DNA of 64,000 bases from Symsagittifera roscoffensis. Lineage: Eukaryota > Xenacoelomorpha > Acoela > Convolutidae. Shown here in pieces: positions 18,179 through 29,913 of the stretch (the stretch's first letter is position 1; each line of letters starts with the position of its first letter). A program made the position numbers and the translations under genes. The notes below the pieces were generated by a model. It ran no database searches and was not told the DNA's origin. It was given only the letters and a program-made list of their open reading frames with translations. Where the stretch lies: the NCBI RefSeq assembly GCF_963678635.1, contig NC_087066.1, positions 36,333,152 through 36,397,151 on the forward strand. Reading direction: 5' to 3'.

Positions 18179-18487
18179 TACATGTTTAAACATGACTAAA
18201 AATTGCAATTTTTGAAAAAATAAACTGACATGTCAGTTTGGATAAAACATCAAATCGAAAAATTATGACTCAAGTAACAAAAAAGTATGGAAATTGTCAT
18301 AATCGATGAAATAATGATTACGTAATAACAGATGTAAGAATGTGATTGGTTAAAAATTTCTAACATGTTCTTTTTGAATTTCATACATGATCTTTGATCA
18401 TTTTATTGTAAATAAAAAATTTTATATCCTGACGATGCACAAAATGTGCGAAAACGTTTGAATTAACAATTTTAAAAAATTCTTATT
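18149..18487 (+). repeat. Downstream PLE pseudo-LTR
   Basis: Direct repeat of 14350-14688. Its first 30 bases encode the last residues and stop of the PLE ORF. Confidence 0.95.
18429..18457 (+). ncRNA. Hammerhead-ribozyme-like core in downstream pseudo-LTR
   Basis: Same CTGACGA-stem-GAAA core as at 14630; identical in the core, one C-to-T change just after it. Confidence 0.55.
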
Positions 18488-18546
18488 AGTATCATAAGTC
18501 GATATATTTGTTATTTTTCAGACCCGTAACTGTTTTTAGATCGATA

Positions 18547-18746
18547 NNNNNNNNNNNNNNNNNNNNNNNNNNNNNNNNNNNNNNNNNNNNNNNNNNNNNN
18601 NNNNNNNNNNNNNNNNNNNNNNNNNNNNNNNNNNNNNNNNNNNNNNNNNNNNNNNNNNNNNNNNNNNNNNNNNNNNNNNNNNNNNNNNNNNNNNNNNNNN
18701 NNNNNNNNNNNNNNNNNNNNNNNNNNNNNNNNNNNNNNNNNNNNNN
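18547..18746. other. Assembly gap (200 N)
   Basis: Exactly 200 N, probably a placeholder of unknown true length. It hides the 5' part of the non-LTR element and the 3' flank of the PLE. Confidence 1.
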
Positions 18747-19757
18747 GGGATTCAGAGGGCCTGACTTAAATCTATTGGAATCTTACCTTGACAATCGCTA
18801 TCAGTACATTGAAACTAACTCTTTTAAGACCGAACTTAAACTGGTATCCTTTGGTGTACCTCACGGATCTATCCTTGGCCCACTTTTGTTCATATTATAC
18901 ATAAACGATCTACAAATAGCCACAAAAAAAACAGGGGTACTTTTGTATGCTGATGACACTGTTCTGAAATCCACAAACAACAAAGACAATATTGCTTTTG
19001 CACATAGATCAGCTTTCCTTGAAGTGAATGATTGGTTAGACAAGAACAAACTGACACTGAATGTCAAAAAAACCAAGACCATGAGATACTTTCGGAGCAC
19101 GAAAACTGAAGAGCGAGCAGTAAATTATTTTTTTAAATGACAACCAAATAGAAGATGTTGAAGGTTTTAAATATTTTGGAATTCTCCTTGACTGTAAATT
19201 GAATTTTCATCAGCATATTGATAAGGTAAAGAACAAAATTTTGCAATTCTGTGGAGTGTTTTTTTCAATTGAGAAAGTTTCTAACTGGATAGCAATTAAT
19301 CTTTGCGTATAAAAGTTACGTGCAACCAATCATCCAATATGGAGTTTTAGTTTATGCAAATACCGACAAAACCAAACTGTTCGAACTGGAAATGAAAATC
19401 AGAAGGCTAATCAGAATAATTTTTTATAAACACAGGATGGATTCAATCACTGAAATATTGCATGATAATAAAATATGTACCGTAAGAGAATTGTTTGCTT
19501 ACGAAGTTCTGAAATTAACCGGAAAAATTATTCGAAAAGAGTGCCAAGCTGAAACTTTGAGATATGCTATTACTGAGCAAGAATTGAACGTGATATTTTC
19601 AAAGCGAAAAACAAATCAAAAGTTAGCTATAAACAGAAATAAACTCAACAGAGGGTCGATTACACCTAAAATTAGAAAAATGTTCAACTTCGTAATAAAT
19701 TTTTTTCCCACCTGGGTCAATTTCTTGAATGGGGGCTTCTCGGTTTCAATTAAATAG
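18747..19757 (+). pseudogene. Non-LTR retrotransposon reverse transcriptase fragment (CR1/Jockey-like)
   Basis: The first frame (18747-19137) holds GVPHGSILGPLLFILYINDL, the RT block 4 pattern with His for the usual Gln, and LLYADDT, the catalytic block. A shift at a T run near 19125 moves the continuation (YFGILLDCKLNFHQHI) to a second frame. A second shift near 19300 moves the thumb/C-terminal part (SYVQPIIQYGVLVYA) to a third frame, ending at 19757. The 5' portion is lost in the gap. It is a decayed 3' fragment, probably of a CR1- or Jockey-type element. Confidence 0.85.
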
Positions 19758-22364
19758 TTTTAATCATAAATTTTTGGATAATTACATTCTAGGAAATACA
19801 ATTTTACTGGGCATGCTTTGAGATTTTTTTTTGATCAATAAGTAGAATTTGTTTCTGTTGGTTTCTAAGTTATGGGTAGAAAAGACTATCTGAGAAAACT
19901 AAATTAATTTTTTTATAGAGAATGGTTTAAAGGTGGGTGCGAATAAAAAGGTTTTACGTTTAAAAAATGGTTACCGGTAGAAAATCCATTGCATTGAATT
20001 AAAGAATTTAAGTACTTTTTTTTGTTCTCCGCTTATTGAGACACCTGATAACGGGCCTTGTTGGCTTAACGGTGTTCTCCCGATCGATTCTAATTTGTAT
20101 TTATAAATTTTTATAAATAACTTTGTAACTAGATATCGTTTGGAAACAATTTATTATGATTATTTTTATAAACTCCTGGGTCATCGCCTCTACCACTCAA
20201 TGTTTCAACACCGCCTTCTCGCAAAATGTGCAAAGTCACTGCTCGTTTAGTTTTCCAACAAGAGCAACCGAAACTCATAAATAGTAACGACGATTTTCTT
20301 TCTAATCACTCAGAAAAAAAACGCCGATAGCCCTAATACAAAGAAACCTCCTTTTATGAGAGTTATCAGAACTGTCGAAACTGTTGAAAGAACCATACTC
20401 AACTGATTCATATAGTTGAATTCCGTTTTCTAACTAGAAGAGTCTAGTGGACCAGGGATGAACTATTCCTCTAATTCTTCAACGACCTTTTCCACTACCC
20501 ATCGAAAAAACTTTAGCAGCGAAAAAGCGGAAGGTGAGTTGGATGTAACATAACAGACCGCCCAAAATATTACACTGATGTCGATAACACAACCATCATT
20601 GCAAACCTTGTGTGGTTTCAATTTTTTTGATTCCAATCGGATCAGATGAGTTGAGAACAGATTTGTTAAAAACAAATAGACGTACTTTTGCCAATCAATC
20701 CGTAGCTTTTTCAACAAAACACAAGAAGAGTGTTTAGAAGGCAGCCTTGAAATTGATCTCTGCAAGGTTGTAGGGATGATTATAATTTTTGTATTTATGT
20801 TAAAATCGAAAATTTCAAATCAGTTAATCCAAAAGCCCGTATATTTTGAAAAGGTTTATCTAAGTTTGCACTTGATTTGCAAGTTGCGAAAGGAGTAATG
20901 ATGTTGATAAGTTTGTCACATTTTGTTTAGGTTAAGAGATCATTGTGGCCGAATTTTTGTCCTTTTTTGCTGTTGCGATTATATAAAATTTGCTTCTTAG
21001 AACTAATCAAAATTGATTATAGATTATTATTACTCAACAAAAGTTGCCTTCAAATGATTGATGAAGACGTACCAATCTTGAGGTTTGTATTTCGTAAAAT
21101 TGACGAGCGGATGAGAATACCTAATGAGCTCAATACTTGCAAACTATTTCCAGGTAAGCTCCAAAGGAACTTTCATCTCAACAAACTAATGAAGCATTTT
21201 GAACACGACTAAATTAATGTAACTCATGGTATACAATTGTGCTCAAGTTGTTTCCTGAAGGGCAGTTGGGTATCCTTCTGAAGTTTTTTATTAAGTTGAG
21301 CTGTCGCTTTACGTGAAAACCTATTGTTTTCTCGTTCTGTACATTTTTTTTCGATGACTTTATAGCAAATCATTGTATGATCAAACTATAGTTTCTACAG
21401 TATTAGAGTGATTTTTTTGTTTTTATATCTCAGATAAGGGATGCATTATCTTATTTTCAATTTTTATGTCGCTGAGGATAAGGCTATTTGTGAATTTACA
21501 ACAGGGTAAAATTTTGTTTGCCAGAAGTTGAAAAATTTAGTTTGCCACGGGTCTAACGAGATTTAGGTATAAAGTATGTTCGAATTAAAGAATAAAAAAA
21601 ATATGGAAAAAGCAGTAAAATAAATTTCAAGGGCAAAAAATTTTTTTCTCTATAATTTTTTCATTATTTCAGTGTCTGATAATTTTGAATGGTTTTCAAG
21701 TTTTAGTTGTGTCTATTAAAAAGAACGTTGCCATTCTGCTTTTTCGATTTATTTTAGTGATGTTTCTAGTATATTGTGTAGATGTTTTTTATTCACTTTT
21801 TTTTCCTGCTAGCTTGCAGGTAGCTATCCGTAGGGTGCTGGATTTTGCTTCGTGCACAAAAATCCTGACCGTACAGTAGCAACCACCACTTGAGAGCAGC
21901 TTCAAAACAACACTTTGGTAGCTTCAAGGTTTTTAGGCACTCACCGGGTTTTGATCCTAAATTGACCCTAGTTCAACCTGAATTCGGCCCTGGTTCGACT
22001 TTGATTTGACCCTTTATCGACCTTGATTCGACTCTATTTGGACCCTGATTTGACTCTAGTTCGAACTTGGTTCGACTCTAATTCGACCAACAGACTGAAA
22101 TTAAGTATGATTCTTCAACTATTATACCAAAACAAAATGTGTAATTTCGGTCTGGAAAATTTTGCTGTTCGGTCTGATAAAGTTTGGAACGGTTCAATCC
22201 GCTTCAACGCTAGATTGGGTGCCGTTGAAAACTCCAAATGGTGTAATCGTTTCAATACTGCTTCATTTTAACAAATTCGTGTGAGCACTGATGAGATCAT
22301 CAAGTTTGTCCTCAATTTGACTAAGACATGACAAGCATTGACCCTTCTGTAAGTCTTCTGTCAG
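19758..22364. other. AT-rich non-coding stretch
   Basis: I see no supportable gene. Short open frames (for example 20463-20765 minus and 20943-21212 plus) have no recognisable features. A degenerate short repeat lies at 21951-22086. Confidence 0.6.
21951..22086. repeat. Degenerate TTGACCCT/TTCGACTCT short tandem repeat
   Basis: About a dozen imperfect units of 10-13 bp on the theme GA(C/T)TTGACCCT and GATTCGACTCT. Confidence 0.7.
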
Positions 22365-22745
22365 AGTTTTTCAGGAGAGAAGCAGTCTTTACTTCGATCT
22401 CTGCCTTTTGTGGCTAATGCAACTAGCTGATTAGTTTTCCCAATCGTTTCCATAAGAGTTCAAATTATCCGCTGTAGAAGTATACTTATAGCTCATGTAA
22501 CGAACGACGTATGGTTTTAGTAAAGAGACATACGTAAAACAATTTCAATTCTTCTATGTCACCAGCCCCCATGGCTGAACACGGCGTTGACCTTGGACCT
22601 GTTTGTCAATTATATAGTAAAAAATAAGTAAAAACACCTGTTACATAACGATCTTCACTACACTTCCACTTCAAAAAATATAAATGTTCACTAATCATTT
22701 CACTGCATCAAATCTATATAACTAGAAAGCATCATGGTATAAAGT
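22365..22745 (-). repeat. Diverged 3' LTR of the old Gypsy copy
   Basis: Shares GAAGTATACTTA, GAGCTCATGTAACGA-like and AGTAAAGAGACATA strings in the same order as 28570-28905, with many substitutions and indels. Ends are approximate. Confidence 0.7.
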
Positions 22746-24699
22746 GTGTCTAGTGGCAATCTATCAATAACTACCCCCTTTTCCCCCTTTCAGGAGAGTT
22801 TTGATTACAATTCTTTTAGTTTATAGGATTTATAATTCTTCTAAAATTGACCGATGACCCTCTTCAGTCATGCGAATTGCCTTTCAATTCGTCTGCGATA
22901 TCTAAATCATCCGTAAGCAAAGCTCAGCTCGATTCCCCATTTAATTTTGCGATATCTGCCACTCCTTTGAAAATAGCTGCCTCCGCAATTTCCCGTGTTT
23001 CGTGTTCTAGCTCCCCGCCAGATCCACCGGGAATAATTGTTTCAGAAACAATCGCCTTTGACGTCTCCGTCCCCTGCTCTTTTGGGTGAACAGCGACTTG
23101 GTGTGGCTTTTTCGTAAATGCGTTTTCTGTTTCTTCTACCGGTGTTCCGTTTTTAACCCGCCTTGCGCTCTGAACTGAGTTTTTCCCTTCCGATGTTTGT
23201 TGTCGAAATTTTCATGACCCGCCATATCAATAGCTTCTTTGGTTCAGTTTATTTCCGCTTGGACCAGGTCTTTTAGCCTCCCACAACCCGAGTTCTTGCG
23301 GCTAGTTCTAATTCGGGCCTCCAGGCCTTGCTATAACGACTTTAGTGCATTCGCTTGCAAATTATTCACAAATGCTATGCCTTTCGAGTGTTTGACGATT
23401 CTCCTTAATTTGACCAACACGTGTACCAAAAATTTTTCAACCAGACCCTTAAAAACATCATGTATGCAATCTACTCCTCAGTAGAATCTACACCTCTCTC
23501 GGTCAAACTATGCATCCTCTGAGTTTTTCTTTTTTGGGCTTGGTTTCTTTTTCGAACTCGTCGGTTCCTTCTTGACCACAGCGCAATCACCTACGTGCGC
23601 GCCTTCCTTATGGTCAATTTTTTGTTCCCAAACTCGATGACTCTGGGGCTTTTTTGATAACTTGTTTGGCTCATCATCCGAACTGTCTTTCGCCGCAACC
23701 AATTCCACCGATTTCGTGTCTGCCGTGTCTGCTGTGAAGAATCGTTCCCCCAGGAGCTTAGGCGGCTTCGGTTTGCGCAACAATCTAGTGTTATGTCGCT
23801 TGATCGCCTATGGTGTTCTAGTCAATGGGCTGCTAGTTTTCTGTGGTTCCAACGGCATCTTCTTCTAGGGAGTAGTGTAGCTATCTACCATGCTCTAGTA
23901 CTCTCTAGAAAGAGATGCCGTAATCCAATGTCTGTATTTACTTTCACGACGCCATTCTCCTCGGAACTGGAAAATGACACTATTCTACCCGTTTTCGGTT
24001 GACCACCGCTTTTCTCTTCGGTTGCTCCCTTGATCGGTCTGATCCTTTTACTAATTGTTTTTGCTGATTGACGCTTGTCTTGAGTCGATACATCGGGCTT
24101 TGCACAGATATCAGCCCGTCCGACGAACTATCGATCTGTTGAATGAACCAACGATTTCCACTGTTGGGTCTCCTGCGGTAAGATCCAAGGGTAATTCGCG
24201 AATTTGCTTTATTGCTGCCGGCTTTCTAGGGTCAGTAGTTTCCTTTTTGAAACACGGATTTTTGCCAATGGAGTCCTTTTATTTTCCCGTTGATGCGATG
24301 ATTATTCCTCTAGTTGTGGGATTCTTTCACCTAAATTTTTTACTTTATCAGATTTAAGAATCTCCTTCCCCGAGTCCAATGTAATTAAATGCTCAGTATC
24401 TCGCACAGATTTATCGTTCAAAATTCAAAAATTTTGATAACTTGATAACGCTTGATAAATTTTTCTGTGCGCTTAACACCGTGCTCTATTCTGTAAGACA
24501 TTGCTCGGTCCCACCGCATCCTTCCCTTACACGTGGGGGAAGCATCTTTTTGTGTTCATTTAGGAAAAAAATACGTTTTGCCAAGAAAAATTATTTGATG
24601 ACGCAGTTTGAGTTACTGTGTGCCAGATTGTATTTGGTTTCCGACCAATATTTGATTCAAAAGGAGAGCACCACATCGACTGATAATTTGTTGTTCTGA

Positions 24700-26816
24700 T
24701 TAAAAAAACATCTCATTAAGCGCCGTTCTTAATGTCGGCGTTAGTTTCTGAAATAACCGTTTGTTTCTGAAAAAAAATGCCGGCACTGCGCGGATACACC
24801 GTTCTACCAGTCCCGTAGCTCGATGATTGCCTATCGGCGCTATTATTGATTGGATGTTATTGTTCGCACAGAACTCACCAATGCACTTTGCTACGAATCC
24901 AGACACTTGGTCTGTTCAGATTGCCCTTGGTATTGCGTGAAGAGCAATGTAATTCTAAAAAAAAAACTCTTCAATTACCCCAGCCGTTGTTCTAGAAGTT
25001 ATTTAAAATGATGGGAAATCTATAAATCTATCTACAGAGACTATTAAAAACATGTTTGCGCTCCAAACCAATAATGGTGTTCCTGGAAAGCCTAATTGCA
25101 ATTCATGATTAGGTTCTTCTAGCATGTCAAATTTAGTAACATTCCCCTCCGGAATGAAATTTTTCAATTTCTTGCCAGAATTAATGAACTCTTTACAATT
25201 TGCTGACGTCAACTGAATTTGGCGATTCATATGTGGCCACTAGAAGTAACTGCCCGCCACATTCTGAACTTTCCTAATTCTTTCTTATGGATTATCCTGA
25301 AAGTCCTTTAAGAAGTTTCAACATGATCGGCGCCGCCCCCAACTGCAACGGCATCATCATCCGATCCTCAAGATAAAAAATTCCGTTGGAAGTTAGCAGT
25401 TTGTCGAGTTAGTGGGCAAAACAAGTGACTAACTCCCGGATTGGTCGTAAGTCTTGGCTTTTAATGCCTCAACTATGCATTTTAAGATATCATAAGCCTT
25501 AATGAGTTCTGCAATAAACTCAGCATCATAAAAAACAGGGCAGTCAGTTAAAATGGCTGGAAACACTTCCAGCGGGAGTTTGGTCGATTCACCAGACAAA
25601 TGTCGTAACGATTTAGTCCCAGGGACGCTTATAGTAGGTAGCTCACGGGTCTCCTGACCTGGGCTGTTTTCTTCTAATATGGGATTCAAACTCATCTTCA
25701 AAGAAATAATATGTTGGCAATTTCTGCAATGCTCTTTACATGACAGTTTTGAAATCGGTGAATACATTTTTTCGCCGCTCATTCTTTCCGATGGCGTAAC
25801 TCTATTTGCAATTTTGATTAGCACATCCGATTACGTTATTTTGCTTGTCTTTATCAGAGGTGCTAACCTTAGCCGCTGGCTTAAATAGACTACTAATTGC
25901 GTTAACTTGTGCTACCACATACGCATTGTTTAGCTCTGTTATCCGCGGAGCTAGTCCCAACAGGTGCCTAGATAATTCATCCATCAACTCCATGTTTTTT
26001 CCCGAGATTTGCAATATTTCATAATCGAACGATAACAACCGGTCTACAAATCGTACTAAACGCGTTTGGGTTGTTTTTTTGCTCTTTTTACCCGATAAAC
26101 AAGACAAAAGCGTTTTAAGATCTGTCTTCATGAAATTGTTATAATGCCGCCCGTAGATCTTGTTTCGAAGTCGCACTTCACCCGAGTTAAAATCTAAAAG
26201 TCAAAATATTGGTTTTGGACAAAATCGTTCATTATTAGCTTCATCTTAAGGAATACACGTTTGCGTTGGCCCCCACTCAAAAAGTGAGAGTTTTTTTACT
26301 TAAATTGCTAAGCAACTGTGCCATAGCGGCAAAGTTCGATATGAGTCGTATGAATTATTTGACAGACTTTTTCAATGATCTGATGTCAGGTATGTTTTCC
26401 AGTTGTTTCATCTTCAAAATGGACTCAATCGTTCTCTCTATGTTCCCTTTTTCTAAAATATTTAACCCACACCACTCAATCTCTTAAACGAAAAAAAAAA
26501 ACACATTTGCTCTAGTTAGCAGCAGCCATCCAATACCCGTAGAACGTTCCTAGTTTCCCTCCAGTGGCGTTCTTCATTATATCATCGAGATACACATGTA
26601 CCCCTGTAGATGTCCCAACATTGTGACCATCACCCGTTGGAATTCTTTGGACATGTCCCTCAATCCATAAAACTCCACTTTGAACCGGTTTTTTTCAATA
26701 ATGTTGCCTCCAACATTACTTGAATTACTTTTTCGACTAGTTGCTTTGCTTAATGACATTTGGGAGTATGTGTACTTCAAATCAAAATTCGATATTTTGG
26801 TTATTCTATAGTACAA
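24700..26816 (-). pseudogene. Degenerate Gypsy pol (RT, RNase H, integrase pieces)
   Basis: Pieces in several frames. RT: ISNFDLKYTYSQMSL and VEFYGLRDMSKEFQRVM (26816-26577); then a LRSLKKSVK-type connection (about 26480-26260). RNase H end: FMKTDLKTLLS and FVDRLLSFDYEILQISGKNM (26176-25802). Integrase zinc region: NCKEFINSGKKLK, EPNHELQLGFPG and LIVSVDRFIDFPS (25230-25003). Integrase core end: GNHRATGLVERCIR (24906-24700). These are standard Ty3/Gypsy motifs. The catalytic YxDD is not preserved in an open frame. Confidence 0.8.
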
Positions 26817-27612
26817 CTGATGGATAGAGGTACATTGTCAACTAATTGACTCATCTTAGGCATCTGGCAAAAACTGTGATAACTTTGTTTGCTTAATAAT
26901 TTTGAATTGAACGCTATTTTCACCGATCCAACCCGTTTAGCAACCAATACCGTTGGCAAAACAAAGCAACTTTACAAATGTGACCTTCTTTCAGAAAACT
27001 ATTGATTGTTTCCTCTACTTTGAGTAACTTGTGAACTGGCATTCTTTTACCTTTCACATGAATCAGACGCAATGGTTCATGAAGTTGCGTTGTCACCTCG
27101 CAATTTTAAGTACTTCTTTTCTTCCAAATATAACCTTGAAATCTTGTAGAATAAACCTAGTGTACTAACGTTGAATCAAGGAACACTGCATTTTCAGACC
27201 ATTCTCATCCTGGTCAACTTCCTTCACTATCCGCTGTACTCGTTTCTGATGTACTTCAATGCCCAATTGTGGTACGATAATTTTCCCGATGATATCTCTT
27301 TGGCCGCCCTTGATAATGAACAATTCTGCGATACAACCTTCTGACTCGTTGCACTGTAAAAGATGTCCTTGATACTATCTGGCACCGATCCAACTGCTGA
27401 AAACTTGTCCTGGATCTTGAGTTCTTGAAGGTTCTCTATGGCTTTTACCCATCTTGATATCAGATAACTTCCGGATTTCATTTCCTGTTTTATCCCACAC
27501 TCTTCATATCGCAATCACACCCCACTCTTCATTGCCCTTTCCAACTCATTTTTTGAATAAGTATACTCCCAGTATACTCGTACCCATCTAGCTCATTGAC
27601 TGAATCTTTTCT

Positions 27613-27927
27613 ACAATGCTTTGCAAAGTGTCCGCGCTCACTGCAATTGTTGCATATAATGTTACTTGCCGAACAATTCATACGATGATTGGTTTTTGTC
27701 AACTTCCGCCGTTATGACACTTCTCTTGGCTTTGAGGCTTTACGTCATTGCTGGCCACCCCCGGTATTCTGGTGCCCAGGTTTGAAGTTATCTCTGACAG
27801 ATTTCGGTAGACCCCCGCTGACCCTCTTGTACATTATTTTACTCTTTCTCACCAGTGCGGATTGCAAGGCATCAACCGGGGCTAATGTTTCCATACACAA
27901 TTGCCTACGGATTTTTTCATTCTGCAT
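27613..27927 (-). pseudogene. Degenerate Gypsy gag end with CCHC zinc knuckle
   Basis: The piece 27927-27745 has the KIRRQLCMETLAPVDALQSA helix seen before Gag zinc knuckles. About 100 bases on, another frame gives CNNCSERGHFAKHC (27654-27613), a perfect CCHC knuckle. Frames are broken between them. Confidence 0.75.
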
Positions 27928-28569
27928 GTTGAAGATAAACAGGTATTTCAGTATTGACTCTTTTTTCGAACCAAAATCGCACTCTCTTTAACTCACTCAA
28001 CATTCCAAAGAAGTCTTCCATTCCTTCGTTCTCTCGTTGTTTTCTTCGAATATGATAAACCTACGATTTGTGTCGTTTGGTTCTATTCGAAAGGCCTTTA
28101 CTGCCAAATGTCACAAATCTCACAGTTTTCAGAAGAGAGTATTTCTGGTAAAAATATCCATTTAACTGTTTAAATAAGAGCAAAAATAGTTTTGATGTCA
28201 AACTTTAAAACAGCTTCTCCCGGGGTACTCTTTCAATATATGCTTTTTTTTGTCCATCCGACGGTTTTCCTCTTCTCTCCACGTTCTTATTGCTTGCTTC
28301 TGTATTCCGAGCTTCACCTTCTGCTCTCGCCTGAGCCTTGTTGGTACCGGCGTGCTCTTCCATAGTAGGAAAGATATTTTCAGGTAACGTATTTTCCGCA
28401 AAAAAAATTATTTCCTTCTTGGCGATTTACACCAAAAACTTTTTTTGTGCCAAGTCATCACACGGTAATGGCGAATCTTGAGATAAATCATGCCAAAAAC
28501 TACCTAGGCCGCCGTAGCTCCGTTTGTGACTGCGCCATGTAGAAGTACGGCATGTAGAAAGGGTTGGGT

Positions 28570-28905
28570 CAAAGTTTTTCAGGAGAAAAGCAGTCTCTGC
28601 TTCGATATCTGCCAAGGTTAACTCCATATCCTTGTCTTCTGTGGCTTACGCTATTAGCTGATGACTTTTTGCAACCGTTTCAATTAAAGTTCAAGTTAAC
28701 CGGTGCAGAAGTATACTTAGAGCTCATGTAACGACGTACGCTTGTAGTAAAGAGACATAAGTAAAACAAGTTGAACACTTTCAGGTCACCAGTGCCAATG
28801 GCTAAACACGCAGTTGACCTTGACATTCTTTGTTAATTATATAGTACATAAAATGATCTCCACTACATGTGGTTTATAAACAAAATAAATATTATTGATC
28901 TAGGC
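28570..28905 (-). repeat. Diverged 5' LTR of the old Gypsy copy
   Basis: Counterpart of 22365-22745. It keeps a 20-odd-base stretch after GATATCTGCC that the other copy has lost. Confidence 0.7.
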
Positions 28906-29674
28906 ATCTGAAAATGTCTCCTTGATACTTTGAGAAAGGAAATCATTCTCAAATAATCAGGACGCGAAACTTCTCAAATAACAAGGACGCGAAACTAGAT
29001 TTGACTGTACCGTTAACATATTAAAATTTTTAAAAAATGTTCAACTTGAATAAGTATTATGTAAATGATATTTTGGATTTCAATTTTTTTTTCGTTGGAT
29101 ATTTAGCTTAAAATTTGTAAGTTTACACTGTAATGTATTTATTTGTCCTCCCCAAAATTCAGCTGAAATAACGAATAGTTTGTTAAACAATTTAAATTTG
29201 TGAGACTCAGCCCTAAAAGCCACATTTTAAAAACCTGTTTGTTCGTTTTTGCAGTTAAAAAACAATTTGAAAGCTTTTCTCGAATAGTACACATGACTCT
29301 ATCAGTGCTAGATTAAAATGATACTTCTTAACGTAAAACATAAACTTCACGCTATGGCAACAGTTATTATTTTTTAAACATCAACTTACTCGTGTATTCG
29401 AAAATGATATTATCTCAAAAACGTGTACTAGTATTTTTGTAACGTAGATTGTAACTTTGAAGTCATTTTGTTGTTTTCAAAATTTGCGCTGAGCGAAGTG
29501 TAAAAATTTACTTACCAAGTGGTTTTATGTTCGAGCGACAACTGTTAGAGCAAGAAAAGAAAAGTGTCTATAAGTTTGATAGATCATTGTGACATGGTGT
29601 CATCACGGCTTCGTTAGCTCGGTTTCAATTTGTTATCTCTCTTGTATTTTGCGCATCTGAACAGCAGCTCAAAC
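28906..29674. other. Upstream region and 5' UTR of the host gene
   Basis: AT-rich, no element or ORF recognised. The transcription start and any upstream non-coding exon of the SPMIP4-like gene cannot be placed by eye. Confidence 0.4.
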
Positions 29675-29913
29675 ATGGCATCGACTGAAGTTCTGGTTAC
29701 TCACCGTGACCCTCCACCCATTGTGCTTTATCCTAGAGATTATGCGACGGAGACTGGTTCTCTTATTAACCCTCTGGATTTGCCTCCGCCCCTGGGAGTT
29801 GAGTACTATTATAGACAGTATAAAGAAAAAGACTACATCAATGGTAACTTCACCTCTCACTACATGCACGACCCCGATCAGCTACCACCCCGCATAACAT
29901 GCTCGAACATCAT
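29675..29913 (+). CDS. SPMIP4: SPMIP4-like exon 1 (coding part)
   Basis: Starts at ATG 29675 and ends before GTAAGT in phase 2. Encodes 79 residues with YYYRQYKEKDYINGNF. An in-frame upstream ATG at 29630 exists, but the sequence before 29675 looks untranslated. Confidence 0.8.

Larger units (their letters stand above)
14350..18487 (+). mobile_element. Penelope-like element (PLE) with pseudo-LTRs
   Basis: A GIY-YIG-bearing reverse transcriptase ORF lies between two 339-bp direct repeats (14350-14688 and 18149-18487, 4 mismatches seen). The downstream repeat begins inside the last codons of the ORF, the usual PLE pseudo-LTR layout, and each repeat carries a hammerhead-like core. A candidate small intron (15494-15561) interrupts the 5' coding part; retained introns are known in PLEs. 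One in-frame TAG (15902-15904) probably inactivates this copy. High repeat identity indicates a recent insertion. Confidence 0.9.
22365..28905 (-). mobile_element. Old, decayed Ty3/Gypsy retrotransposon
   Basis: Minus-strand remnants in the expected order from right to left: gag zinc knuckle (27613-27654), RT (about 26480-26816), RT/RNase H connection (about 26260-26480), RNase H end (25802-26176) and integrase (25230-24700). Many stops and shifts interrupt it. Diverged direct repeats at both ends fit LTRs. It is unrelated in sequence to the young element at the left of the window. Confidence 0.8.

Noticed and set aside
20463-21212. Short ORFs in the AT-rich stretch
   Set aside because: No domain, no splice context, composition like the flanks.
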